Below are positions 8,018 through 15,848 of a DNA stretch of 64,000 nucleotides, piece by piece; the first letter of the stretch is position 1, and every line of letters begins with the position of its first letter. The stretch comes from Actinomycetes bacterium (GTDB lineage: Bacteria > Actinomycetota > Acidimicrobiia > Acidimicrobiales > RAAP-2): contig JAJYSP010000002.1 of the NCBI GenBank assembly GCA_021793515.1, positions 62,001 to 126,000 on the forward strand, read 5' to 3'. The translations under genes were made by a program, and so were the position numbers. Below the pieces are notes generated by a model, which had not been told where the DNA came from, made no database searches, and worked only from the letters and a program-made list of their open reading frames with translations.

Positions 8018-9517
8018 TCACGCTCGGGCCCCGTTAGCGAGTGCCGTGAGCGTGGCGCGAGCACCGACTTCGTGCAGCAAGTGCAGCGCACGAAGATAGG
8101 CCTCGACAAAGCGCTGATCACCGACGAGGTCGCCGAACAGCTCACGGTTGGAGATGAACGCGAGTGGATCCGCACCTTGTCGAGCGGCGAGCTCCATCAA
8201 TTCGTCGCGTCGGCGGTCAACCACCTCAATCAGCTCACCGTGCTCGTCCACGCCTTCGGCGTACCGTGCCCAACTCGCAACGATTGCCGCCGAACGCCAA
8301 ATTTCGCCCCCGTTCTCCAACTGCTCGCGAACGACTGGGAGAAGGAATTTGGGGATGCGATCCGAAGTCTCCGCACATAGACGTGCGATGGTGTCACCCA
8401 CCCCGGGATTACGGAAGCGCTCGATCAACGTGGTCTTGTACTGCTCGAGGTCTACCCCTGGCACTGGGTCCAACGTGGGCGTCGCCTCGTGATCCATGTA
8501 GTCCCGGACGAAATCACTGAGCAGTGAGTCTTGCGCGGCATCGTGAACGAACACGTAACCCAACAGGTGTGCGAAGTAACACAGGCCCTGATGGCTCGCG
8601 TTCAACAGTCGTAGTTTCATCAGTTCATACGGCTCAACATGCTCAACAAGTTGGACGCCAATGTCTTCGTACGGCGGTCTTCCTTCCACGAATGAGTCTT
8701 CTAGTACCCATTGCGCGAACGGTTCGCAGACCACCGGCTGACGATCATCAATTCCGAATTCAGTACGCAAATTCTCGCGGTCGACGTCGGTCGTCGCGGG
8801 CGTGATGCGATCCACCATCGAATTCGGGAATCGGACGTTTTGCTCGATCCAGTCTCCAAGTTCCCGGTCTCGTACGCGCGCAAAGGCCGTGAACGCCCGC
8901 CGTGCGAGGCGCCCGTTCCCTTGGAGGTTGTCGCACGACATGATCGTGAAGGGCGCGATGCCTCGATCCCGCCGGCGAGCCAGAGCATCGGTAATCAACC
9001 CAAAGAAAGTTTGTGGCGTCGCCCCAGGCTCTAGATCTCGGCTCACGTCGTTTAGTCGCGCATCAAACTCTCCGGTGAGGTCGTTAATGCTGTAGCCGCC
9101 CTCAGTCACGGTCAACGAAACGATTCGCGTTGACTCATCAGCCAGACGGGCAATAGCCGCCTCGGGATCGTCAGGTGCGTAAAGGTAATCCACAATGGAA
9201 CCAATGACTCGAGGCTCAAAAACCCCGTCACTGCGCTTCTCGACCAGAGTGAACAGGTAATCCTGCTCGCGGAGGGCGCGCTGCATGAGGCGGTCGGCTG
9301 GCGTGACACCGATGCCACAAATCGCCCAATCCAGTGCCTCACCGGCATTCATCAACCGGTCTAGGTACATCGCCTGATGTGCACGATGAAAACCACCCAC
9401 GCCGAAGTGGACAATTCCCACGCTCAACTGACTGCGATCGTAGGTGGGAACCGGTATCCGCTGGGCAAGGGTCGTGAGCGCACTCGCGTCGAGCCGGACT
9501 GTGTCATTCGTGTTCAT
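8018..9517 (-). CDS. mannitol dehydrogenase family (long-chain polyol dehydrogenase)
   Basis: A 499-residue NAD-dependent dehydrogenase that oxidises mannitol to fructose, arabitol to xylulose, or reduces a related ketose acid. The N-terminal nucleotide-binding motif is GIVHFGVGGFHRAHQA. The catalytic signature of the family, Lys-x4-Asn-x2-His, is seen in MKLRLLNASHQG about two thirds along. I start it at ATG 9517-9515 (MNTNDTVRLD), which overlaps the permease stop as TGATG. The frame continues upstream inside the permease gene but that part is not protein-like. Its position inside a sugar ABC operon supports a polyol substrate. Confidence 0.9.
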   Translation of the reverse strand: MNTNDTVRLDASALTTLAQRIPVPTYDRSQLSVGIVHFGVGGFHRAHQAMYLDRLMNAGEALDWAICGIGVTPADRLMQRALREQDYLFTLVEKRSDGVFEPRVIGSIVDYLYAPDDPEAAIARLADESTRIVSLTVTEGGYSINDLTGEFDARLNDVSRDLEPGATPQTFFGLITDALARRRDRGIAPFTIMSCDNLQGNGRLARRAFTAFARVRDRELGDWIEQNVRFPNSMVDRITPATTDVDRENLRTEFGIDDRQPVVCEPFAQWVLEDSFVEGRPPYEDIGVQLVEHVEPYELMKLRLLNASHQGLCYFAHLLGYVFVHDAAQDSLLSDFVRDYMDHEATPTLDPVPGVDLEQYKTTLIERFRNPGVGDTIARLCAETSDRIPKFLLPVVREQLENGGEIWRSAAIVASWARYAEGVDEHGELIEVVDRRRDELMELAARQGADPLAFISNRELFGDLVGDQRFVEAYLRALHLLHEVGARATLTALANGARA

Positions 9518-10389
9518 CACTTCAGGGCTCCGAGCGATAGACCGCGAACCAGTTGCTTCTGGGCGATCCAGCCAGCAAGGATCACCGGCAAGCACGAAAT
9601 CGTTGCCGCGGCCGCGAGGAGGGCCCAGTACTCTCCCTCGGTCGATTGAAAGTGCGAGAGAAACACTGGAACGGTTTGAGCATTGAACGCAGTGAGGAAA
9701 TAGGCAAAAAAGAACTCATTCCACGTGAAAATCACGCAAATTAGAGCCGTTGCCGCAATCCCAGGAAGCACCATTGGGAAAATGACGCGCATCAACTCTG
9801 TCCGCAATCCCGCGCCATCAATACGTGCAGCTTCCAACACCTCTCTTGGTACTTCGAGAAGAAACGAGCGAATCATCCAAACTGCCAACGGTAAATTAAA
9901 GCCGGTATACAGGATGATTAGTGCAATAACGTTGTCGAGTAAGCCGAGATGCTCCGCGATCAAGTAAATCGGAACAATCGCTGCCACGTATGGCAACATC
10001 TTGGTCGCCAGGAAGAAGAACAATGCATCACGCCACCGTTTGATCGGCCGAATCGAAAGTGCGTACGCGGCAGGAATACCGAGTAATAAGACGAGCGCGA
10101 CAGATGCGACGGTGACCACCAATGAATGCTCAAATGGCGCGCCAGCGCCTCCCGCACCACTCCCCGATGAGAATACTTGGGAATACTCATTGAGTGTCGG
10201 GTGGAAAATCAGAGTCGGTGGATCCGTGTACGCGCTTCCTTCGCGCTTGAACGATGTAATCACCATCCAGAGCACGGGCGAGAACAAGAACAGCGCGATT
10301 ACCCACGTCACTGTCGTCCAGAAGTGCCCGAGAAACCACTGGCGCGATCCACGCTTGTGGTGAATACGATTGTCGAGACTAGTGGCCAT
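9517..10389 (-). CDS. CUT1 sugar ABC transporter permease (MalG-like)
   Basis: A 290-residue inner-membrane permease with six predicted hydrophobic segments. The first is TTVTWVIALFLFSPVLWMVI. The EAA loop that contacts the ATPase reads EAARIDGAGLRTELMRVIFP. A conserved C-terminal region follows (WIAQKQLVRGLSLGALK). It partners the permease encoded just upstream, whose stop is one base before this ATG (10389). Its stop overlaps the next start, so the two permeases and the polyol dehydrogenase are translationally coupled. Confidence 0.93.
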   Translation of the reverse strand: MATSLDNRIHHKRGSRQWFLGHFWTTVTWVIALFLFSPVLWMVITSFKREGSAYTDPPTLIFHPTLNEYSQVFSSGSGAGGAGAPFEHSLVVTVASVALVLLLGIPAAYALSIRPIKRWRDALFFFLATKMLPYVAAIVPIYLIAEHLGLLDNVIALIILYTGFNLPLAVWMIRSFLLEVPREVLEAARIDGAGLRTELMRVIFPMVLPGIAATALICVIFTWNEFFFAYFLTAFNAQTVPVFLSHFQSTEGEYWALLAAAATISCLPVILAGWIAQKQLVRGLSLGALK

Positions 10390-10390
10390 T

Positions 10391-11374
10391 TTAGCTCATT
10401 ACCTCCGTCGCCCTAAAGAGGCCCGAAAGCAATCGCAAGGTGACCGTCGCCACAATTTCGGTCGCGATCACTACGATGACGCCCGCTGCGGCAGCCTGCG
10501 AAAAATCGAAGGCATTGAAGACCTTGTTATAGATGTAAAACGGAAGGTTTGTCGTCGCGGACCCATTGCCGCCACCACCATCGGTGAGAATGAAGATCTC
10601 TCCGAATGCCTGAACTATGTATATCGACCCAAGTAGTAACCCAAGTTCGATGTACTGACGCAAGTGGGGAAGCGTGATCCAGACGAAGGTCTTGAACGCA
10701 TTGGCACCATCGACACGAGCGGCTTCTAGCGACTCGAGTGACTCACTCTGCAGACCTGCCAGAACAATCAACATCATGAAGGGCGCCCACTCCCAGACCA
10801 GAACGGCGACGACTGAGGGCATCGAATAGAGGCCAACCCAGTTCACGTGGTTGACTCCGAAGGGCGACAAGATCCAATTCAAGAGCCCGAAATAGGGATC
10901 GTAAATCGTGGTGCCGAACAACAAGGCAGTTGCGACAGGCATCACTAGGAATGGTGTAATCAACATCGTGCGAACTACGCCGCGACCCATGAATGTACGG
11001 TTGATAAGGATCGCCATGGCGGAACCAAGCAACATCGAAATTATCGCCGCCGACGCGGTCATCTCAATCGTTACTACCGCTGCCGAACGAAATGCGGGGT
11101 CCGATAGAACTGCACTGTAGGACGCGAATCCCACGAACTTGTTTGAGCCAGGCGTCTCAGTGTTCCAACCACGGAAGCTGTACCAGAGCGTGACCACGAA
11201 TGGCGCCTGTGTCACAATCACCATGTAAATCAGTGCTGGCAGTAGTGGCAACCGACGTATCCACGCCTTGCGACGAAGGTGCCCGTCCTTCTTAGAGGTT
11301 GGTCCGTGGGTCGCGGAGACTACGTCCCCGCGACCCACTTCCAATTGATTCGTCGAGTCGACCAGGTCGCTCAT
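10391..11374 (-). CDS. CUT1 sugar ABC transporter permease (MalF-like)
   Basis: A 327-residue inner-membrane permease with six hydrophobic segments after a ~35-residue cytoplasmic N-terminus rich in charged residues. The EAA loop is EAARVDGANAFKTFVWITLP. FIVTLWYSFRGWNTETPG-like periplasmic sequence after the first segment is typical of this subunit. The start is ATG at 11374-11372. It lies 60 nt after the binding-protein gene and directly before the second permease. With that permease and the ATPase at 6775 it should form the importer for a sugar or sugar alcohol. Confidence 0.93.
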   Translation of the reverse strand: MSDLVDSTNQLEVGRGDVVSATHGPTSKKDGHLRRKAWIRRLPLLPALIYMVIVTQAPFVVTLWYSFRGWNTETPGSNKFVGFASYSAVLSDPAFRSAAVVTIEMTASAAIISMLLGSAMAILINRTFMGRGVVRTMLITPFLVMPVATALLFGTTIYDPYFGLLNWILSPFGVNHVNWVGLYSMPSVVAVLVWEWAPFMMLIVLAGLQSESLESLEAARVDGANAFKTFVWITLPHLRQYIELGLLLGSIYIVQAFGEIFILTDGGGGNGSATTNLPFYIYNKVFNAFDFSQAAAAGVIVVIATEIVATVTLRLLSGLFRATEVMS

Positions 11375-11434
11375 GACTGCCTTTTTACTAGCAACGTCAC
11401 CTTCATGCCCATGCCTCGACTCGAACTCGTTGCG

Positions 11435-12847
11435 CTACTTCAGCAGTCCGGCTTGTTTCACCGTCTGGGTGGCTTCGGCCTGACTTGTGGCAAGAGCCTG
11501 GGTCACGCTTTCAGTCCCAGCGATTGCTGCTGAAATGTTGTTCGACACTTCCGTACCGAGGTTGATAAACCACGGTTCGTCCACGAACTGCACGCCGGTG
11601 TAGGGCACCTTCACGCCAGGGTTCGTGGGATCGTTCGGCTTGGCGGCACCAATGGACGCCAAGGTAATCGCCGCGAACGCTTTTGCCGCTGCCTTGTACT
11701 GCGGTAGTGCGTAGGTAGAGTAACGAGTACCTGGGTCAATGTTCGCCCAACCGATCTTCGGACCGCTGTATGCGATGTACTGCTTACCGGTCGCCCATTC
11801 GAGCCACTTCAGCGTCGCCGCCTGATTTGGGGCGCCCTTCGGAATGCTCAACGACCAGGTGTACAACCACCCAGAGGGCACACCCTTGGCACCCGAAGCT
11901 GAACCCGTCGGGGCGTAGGCGTAACCCGTGTCAGCAGAGACCTTTGGGTACGACGTGGCAATCAGGCCAGCAGCCACAGTCGCGTCGTACCACATTGCGG
12001 TCTTTCCCTCACCGAATAGGGCTTCGCACTGCGTGAAGCCGTCCTGCGACGCTCCAGATTCGCCGTACTTCCGTACCAAGTTCACGTACATCTTCACGGC
12101 CGCTTCATCCGCGGGAGAGGTTAACTGCGGCTTCCAGGAGTCATTGAACCACGAGCCTCCACCGGTGTTAATCGCGGTGTCGAGCACCGCCAAGTTCTCG
12201 CCCCAACCGTTCTGTCCACGCAAGCAGATGCCCGCGACACCCTTCGACGGATTGTTGAGCTTGGCTGCATCAGCCTCAATCTGGCGCCACGTGGGGTGGA
12301 GCGGCATTGTCAAGCCAGCCGCCTTGAACAGACTCTTGCGGTAGTAAACCATCGACGACTCACCATAGAACGGCACACCGTAGAGGTTGTTCTTGTAACT
12401 GAGTGAGTCTCGGATCGGCTTGAGCAGGTCATTGATCTGATAGCTCTTGTCCGCGGTCAACGCTGGTGTCAGATTTACCAGCCAGCCGTTCTTGGCCCAC
12501 ATCGGCGTCTCGTAGTTGGAGATCATCACCGCATTGAATTCGTTTGCGTGAGTGGTGATGTCAGTCTCAACAAGCGCGCGCTCGTTGTTCTCGTTGAGAC
12601 TGTCGTACTCGACGTGAATCCCTGGGTAGAGCTTCTCGAACTCCGGCGTGAGCGTTTCAATGTTTTGCATATTCGAGTTTGACTCGATCGCAATTTTGAT
12701 CGTCGTGCTGGCAACGTGCGCCTTACTGCTCGCCGCTGAACTTTGCGCCTGCACCACCGGGACCGCGGCGACCGTAACCGCTGCAAGTCCGGTAGCCACC
12801 AATCTTGATCGCGCCCAGCCCGTCATTTTCTTGCCCTGATACAACAC
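11435..12847 (-). CDS. extracellular solute-binding protein of CUT1 sugar ABC transporter
   Basis: A secreted binding protein of about 470 residues of the maltose/glycerol-phosphate-binding class. The N-terminus has KK/RR followed by a hydrophobic core (LVATGLAAVTVAAVPVV) and an AQS/A cleavage zone; no lipobox is evident. The body shows YGVPFYGESSMVYYRKSLF and LEWATGKQYIAYSG, as in polyol- and trehalose-type binding proteins. I favour the GTG start at 12847 because AGGGGG lies five bases before it; an in-frame ATG seven codons later is possible. It heads the operon, and a LacI-type site (12891-12904) lies 44 bp upstream. Confidence 0.88.
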   Translation of the reverse strand: MLYQGKKMTGWARSRLVATGLAAVTVAAVPVVQAQSSAASSKAHVASTTIKIAIESNSNMQNIETLTPEFEKLYPGIHVEYDSLNENNERALVETDITTHANEFNAVMISNYETPMWAKNGWLVNLTPALTADKSYQINDLLKPIRDSLSYKNNLYGVPFYGESSMVYYRKSLFKAAGLTMPLHPTWRQIEADAAKLNNPSKGVAGICLRGQNGWGENLAVLDTAINTGGGSWFNDSWKPQLTSPADEAAVKMYVNLVRKYGESGASQDGFTQCEALFGEGKTAMWYDATVAAGLIATSYPKVSADTGYAYAPTGSASGAKGVPSGWLYTWSLSIPKGAPNQAATLKWLEWATGKQYIAYSGPKIGWANIDPGTRYSTYALPQYKAAAKAFAAITLASIGAAKPNDPTNPGVKVPYTGVQFVDEPWFINLGTEVSNNISAAIAGTESVTQALATSQAEATQTVKQAGLLK

Positions 12848-12890
12848 AGTTACCCCCTAGCTCCATCTCCCGCCATGAAGGAGACGCTAT

Positions 12891-12904
12891 TTACAACGTT
12901 GTCA
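12891..12904. promoter_or_regulatory. LacI-family operator candidate upstream of CUT1 binding-protein gene
   Basis: The palindrome ACAACGTTGT sits at 12893-12902, within TTACAACGTTGTCA, 44 bp upstream of the binding-protein start. A central CG inside an even palindrome is the hallmark of LacI/GalR-family operators. The same AACGTTGTC core recurs upstream of the divergent LacI gene and of the PfkB kinase, so this regulator is the obvious candidate ligand. Confidence 0.6.
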
Positions 12905-13438
12905 GTTGAGGGTAGCACCCGCCCCTCGGGGTGACAAGTACTTCCTCCATCAAACTTTGGACTCAAGAATTTCGCCTGAGCGTGTGCGTTGCGCGACCGT
13001 GTATTGCGGCCTTTGAGGGGCCCGACGCGGGGCTGTAAATGACTATGTCGCAAACACGCGCAGCACGTCATTGCAGCGGCGCTTTTAGTTGTGGAAGATC
13101 CAATCCGACTGAGCTGTCCGCTAGTCACGTCCACCACGAATCCTGTATTGATCTGGTTATTTGCCTGCCCGAGTTGTCAATTCACGGCGCCACCTCGTTG
13201 AAGGTTGGCGGCTGGGAGGTGATTCCTACACTCAAGGATTCATATGGTGGTGTATCGCAATAACTGGCACTGCCGTCGAGTCTTCTCGACGAATTCCTCC
13301 CGTTTCAAGACTCCCACAACACGAACACAACACCGGTCAAGGTTGCGTGCCTGGGCGTGGCCCACGCAAGATTCTCTCCGAATTCTGTTGTTCCTTGAAT
13401 CCCGTCAGGACTTCGCCTAGATTCGTCGTGATGCGATT
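12905..13438. other. long divergent intergenic region without a recognised gene
   Basis: This stretch separates the minus-strand transport operon from the plus-strand LacI gene. Reading frames on both strands lack any protein-like character. It holds two perfect 7-bp stem hairpins (13274-13291 with loop TCTT; 13343-13369 with a 13-base loop), neither followed by a T-run. It is unusually long for a divergent promoter region and might hide a small RNA, but I see no defined one. Confidence 0.45.
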
Positions 13439-13452
13439 AGCGAACGTTGTCT
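13439..13452. promoter_or_regulatory. LacI-family operator candidate upstream of the LacI gene itself
   Basis: AACGTTGTC (13443-13451) lies about 106 bp upstream of the regulator's start codon. Its left arm is less perfect than in the other two sites. It suggests autoregulation. Confidence 0.5.
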
Positions 13453-13557
13453 CACCTCGTTCAGCGCTCCCCCAACTTCGCACCTTCGCCACTTCGCAGC
13501 CGCGAACTCGATGATAAGTCGACAACCATTGCACCAGACAGAACCGAGCATAACGAC

Positions 13558-14610
13558 GTGAACCGGAACCCTGCAGGAACACCGTCCGGCCCAGAGACGC
13601 CACGACGACGTGCGACACTTCGCGAAGTGTCGAAATTGGCTGGCGTAAGTCTTAAGACAGCGTCGCGCGTAATGAACGGTGAGCCGGATGTGGGAGCCAC
13701 GCTGACTGCAAAGGTTCGTGAAGCCGCTGCGTCGTTGGATTATCGACCGAACTTGACGGCTCGTAACCTTCGCAGAAAGGATAGGGCGACCCGAACAATT
13801 GGTGTCGTGCTCTTTGACGTTGCGAATGCATTTTCATCCACCCTTCAACGCGCAATCGAGGATACTGCGGCAAAGCGCGGAATCGTCGTGATTTCGAGTG
13901 GTGTTGACGAAGAGCCGACTCACGAACGTGACAATGCGCTCGTACTCATTGAACGTCAAGTCGATGGGCTGATTATCGTGCCGGCTGGGGACGATCAGAG
14001 TTATCTAATGAAGGACCAGCAACTCGGTCTCAAAGTGGTCTTCGTCGATCGCATTCCCCAGTTGTTGCGCGGAGACGCGGTCGTCAGTGACAATCGAGGA
14101 GGCAGTTACCGAGCGGTCAATCATCTACTGGAGGTCGGCCACACGCGCATTGGTTTCCTTGGTGACCGAGATCATATATGGACGATGGTCGAACGAAGGC
14201 AGGGATACTTTGACGCGCTTCGAGACGCCGGAATCCGCGTCGATGAATCGCTGGTAAGAACGAATTTGCACTCTGCGCAAGAGATACGCGAAGCGATCAT
14301 GGGGATTGTCGTGGAAGGAAAGGCCAGCGCGGTCTTTACCGCACAGAACCTCATTACTGTCGAGAGCATCCGTACGCTTCGTGCACTCGGACTAGTTGAG
14401 TCAATCGCGCTCGTGGGCTTTGACGACATTGAAACAGCGGACCTCCTTGTGCCAGGCGTGACAGTGGTCGCCCAAGATCCCACCGTCATCGGCACCTTCG
14501 CCTGCGAGATTCTTCTCAGTCGAATCGATGGTGACTCATCGCCGACCCAGACACACGTGATTCCCGTCACCTTGATTCAGCGTGGATCTGGCGAGATACC
14601 GCCGAGATAA
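13558..14610 (+). CDS. LacI-family transcriptional regulator of the sugar/polyol island
   Basis: A 350-residue repressor-type protein. The helix-turn-helix (TLREVSKLAGVSLKTASRVM, starting about residue 20) is followed by the hinge region (YRPNLTARNLRRK) and a periplasmic-binding-protein-like effector domain with IGFLGDRDHIWT and VALVGFDDIETADLLVPGVT. I chose GTG at 13558 because it is the only plausible start just before the DNA-binding domain; the frame stays open another 37 codons upstream but those residues are not family-like. The ribosome binding site is weak. It is transcribed divergently from the CUT1 operon and lies before the PfkB kinase; all three have the AACGTTGTC motif upstream. 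The effector is probably the imported sugar or its phosphate. Confidence 0.9.
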   Translation: MNRNPAGTPSGPETPRRRATLREVSKLAGVSLKTASRVMNGEPDVGATLTAKVREAAASLDYRPNLTARNLRRKDRATRTIGVVLFDVANAFSSTLQRAIEDTAAKRGIVVISSGVDEEPTHERDNALVLIERQVDGLIIVPAGDDQSYLMKDQQLGLKVVFVDRIPQLLRGDAVVSDNRGGSYRAVNHLLEVGHTRIGFLGDRDHIWTMVERRQGYFDALRDAGIRVDESLVRTNLHSAQEIREAIMGIVVEGKASAVFTAQNLITVESIRTLRALGLVESIALVGFDDIETADLLVPGVTVVAQDPTVIGTFACEILLSRIDGDSSPTQTHVIPVTLIQRGSGEIPPR

Positions 14611-14618
14611 TAAGGCCA

Positions 14619-14645
14619 TGACGAGAACTCGTCGATACGGTTTTT
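14619..14645 (+). terminator. possible weak terminator after the LacI gene
   Basis: GACGAG and CTCGTC form a small inverted repeat at 14620-14633, followed seven bases later by TTTTT (14641-14645). The stem is short and the T-run displaced, so termination is only possible, not likely. Confidence 0.25.
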
Positions 14646-14779
14646 CGAGTTAGAGCTGCCGAATCTTGTTGGTGGAATCCGTTTCGTTCGTCGTCGCAAC
14701 GCGCGACCGTCGTTCAGTGCCGCCTCGGCGTGACTTTGAAGTGCGAGAGGGGAATGTGCGACACATACTTGGCGTATCA

Positions 14780-14793
14780 AGATAACGTTGTCA
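14780..14793. promoter_or_regulatory. LacI-family operator candidate upstream of the PfkB kinase
   Basis: AGATAACGTTGTCA shares its last ten bases (AACGTTGTCA) with the site at 12891-12904. It lies 52 bp before the kinase gene, in the region where promoter and operator are expected. Confidence 0.58.
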
Positions 14794-14844
14794 TAACACT
14801 GCTGTCAACGCTGGGGGAATCGTGAGGAAAGTGTCGCACCGCAC

Positions 14845-15831
14845 ATGGGAGTTGCGGCCGTGACGTCGACGGTCGTCGTGCTCGGTGAAAACCTCGTCGA
14901 CCTCGTCGTCACCGACGAGGGAATGGCGCCGATACCGGGTGGCGGGCCCTTCACCGTCGCACGAACAATCGCACGACTTGGCATTTCGCCCCACTTCTTC
15001 AGTGGCGTCGCAAACGACCACTTTGGCGCCCAACTGCGCGATGCACTTCTCGACGACGGCGTGATCATCGAGTTCAGTCAACCCTCGACGAGACCAACCA
15101 GTCTCGCCGTCGCGGATTCACGAGGAGGTTCTGCTACCTATACCTTCTACCTGACCGACACCGCCGCCTTCGAAGTCGACACCGCCGCCGCTCTCGAGCG
15201 ATTCGGTGCGCTCCCGACCCCCGCCGCGCTCTACGTAGGCACGCTCGGACTCGTCGTCGAACCGATGGCGAGCGCCGCGCTCGCGTTGGTCAAAGCGGCC
15301 GACCCCTCCACGCTGGTAGTCATCGACCCGAACTGTCGCCCGAGCGCTACCGCCGACCCGATCCGCTACCGTTCACGACTCGACGAACTGTTCAGCCGTG
15401 CCGATGTCGTGAAAGTCAGCACCGACGACCTCGAATACATCGATCCCGATCACGATCACCTCGACACGGCCCGATCCATCATTGAGCGCGGGGTTCCGTG
15501 GATCATCATCACCGATGGTCCACGGCCAGTCCGGCTGCTCGGACCTGGTGGAATGTCCGAGTTCCCCGTCGACGACCGACCCATCGTTGACACCATCGGC
15601 GCAGGCGACGCACTGGTGGGCGGCTTCCTGTCGTGGTGGGTTGGACACCGCCTCGACCGGCACGCCATTGACGACCGTGGCGCTGTCAACGACGCGCTGA
15701 TCGCCGCGATGACAATCGCCGCGATCACGTGCGAACATCACGGGGCGCTCCCGCCGACGCGCAGTGACCTCGTAGATAGCCCGTCGTGGGAGTGGCTCAC
15801 CGCGCCGCGCCGGTCCGACTCGCTGACCTAG
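14845..15831 (+). CDS. PfkB-family sugar kinase (probable fructokinase)
   Basis: A 328-residue cytosolic ribokinase-like enzyme. The N-terminal substrate motif reads IPGGGPFTVARTIARLG, and the C-terminal PfkB signature GAGDALVGGFL with catalytic Asp lies near residue 255. Phosphorylation of fructose to fructose 6-phosphate fits the two polyol dehydrogenases in the island that can form fructose. The start is taken as ATG 14845; a GTG five codons later (14860) has GGGAG at good spacing and is an alternative. It has its own promoter region with a LacI-type site. Confidence 0.85.
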   Translation: MGVAAVTSTVVVLGENLVDLVVTDEGMAPIPGGGPFTVARTIARLGISPHFFSGVANDHFGAQLRDALLDDGVIIEFSQPSTRPTSLAVADSRGGSATYTFYLTDTAAFEVDTAAALERFGALPTPAALYVGTLGLVVEPMASAALALVKAADPSTLVVIDPNCRPSATADPIRYRSRLDELFSRADVVKVSTDDLEYIDPDHDHLDTARSIIERGVPWIIITDGPRPVRLLGPGGMSEFPVDDRPIVDTIGAGDALVGGFLSWWVGHRLDRHAIDDRGAVNDALIAAMTIAAITCEHHGALPPTRSDLVDSPSWEWLTAPRRSDSLT

Positions 15832-15836
15832 ACCCG

Positions 15837-15842
15837 TAGCAT
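15837..15842 (+). promoter_or_regulatory. -10 box TAGCAT of a leaderless transcript (DUF255 gene)
   Basis: TAGCAT lies six bases before the ATG at 15849, with no ribosome binding site between. This is the spacing at which transcription starts on the start codon itself. Confidence 0.5.
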
Positions 15843-15848
15843 CTGGCC

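Noticed and set aside
13161..13514. 117-codon plus-strand frame upstream of the LacI gene
   Set aside because: No ribosome binding site or motif; it overlaps the putative operator and the regulator promoter region.
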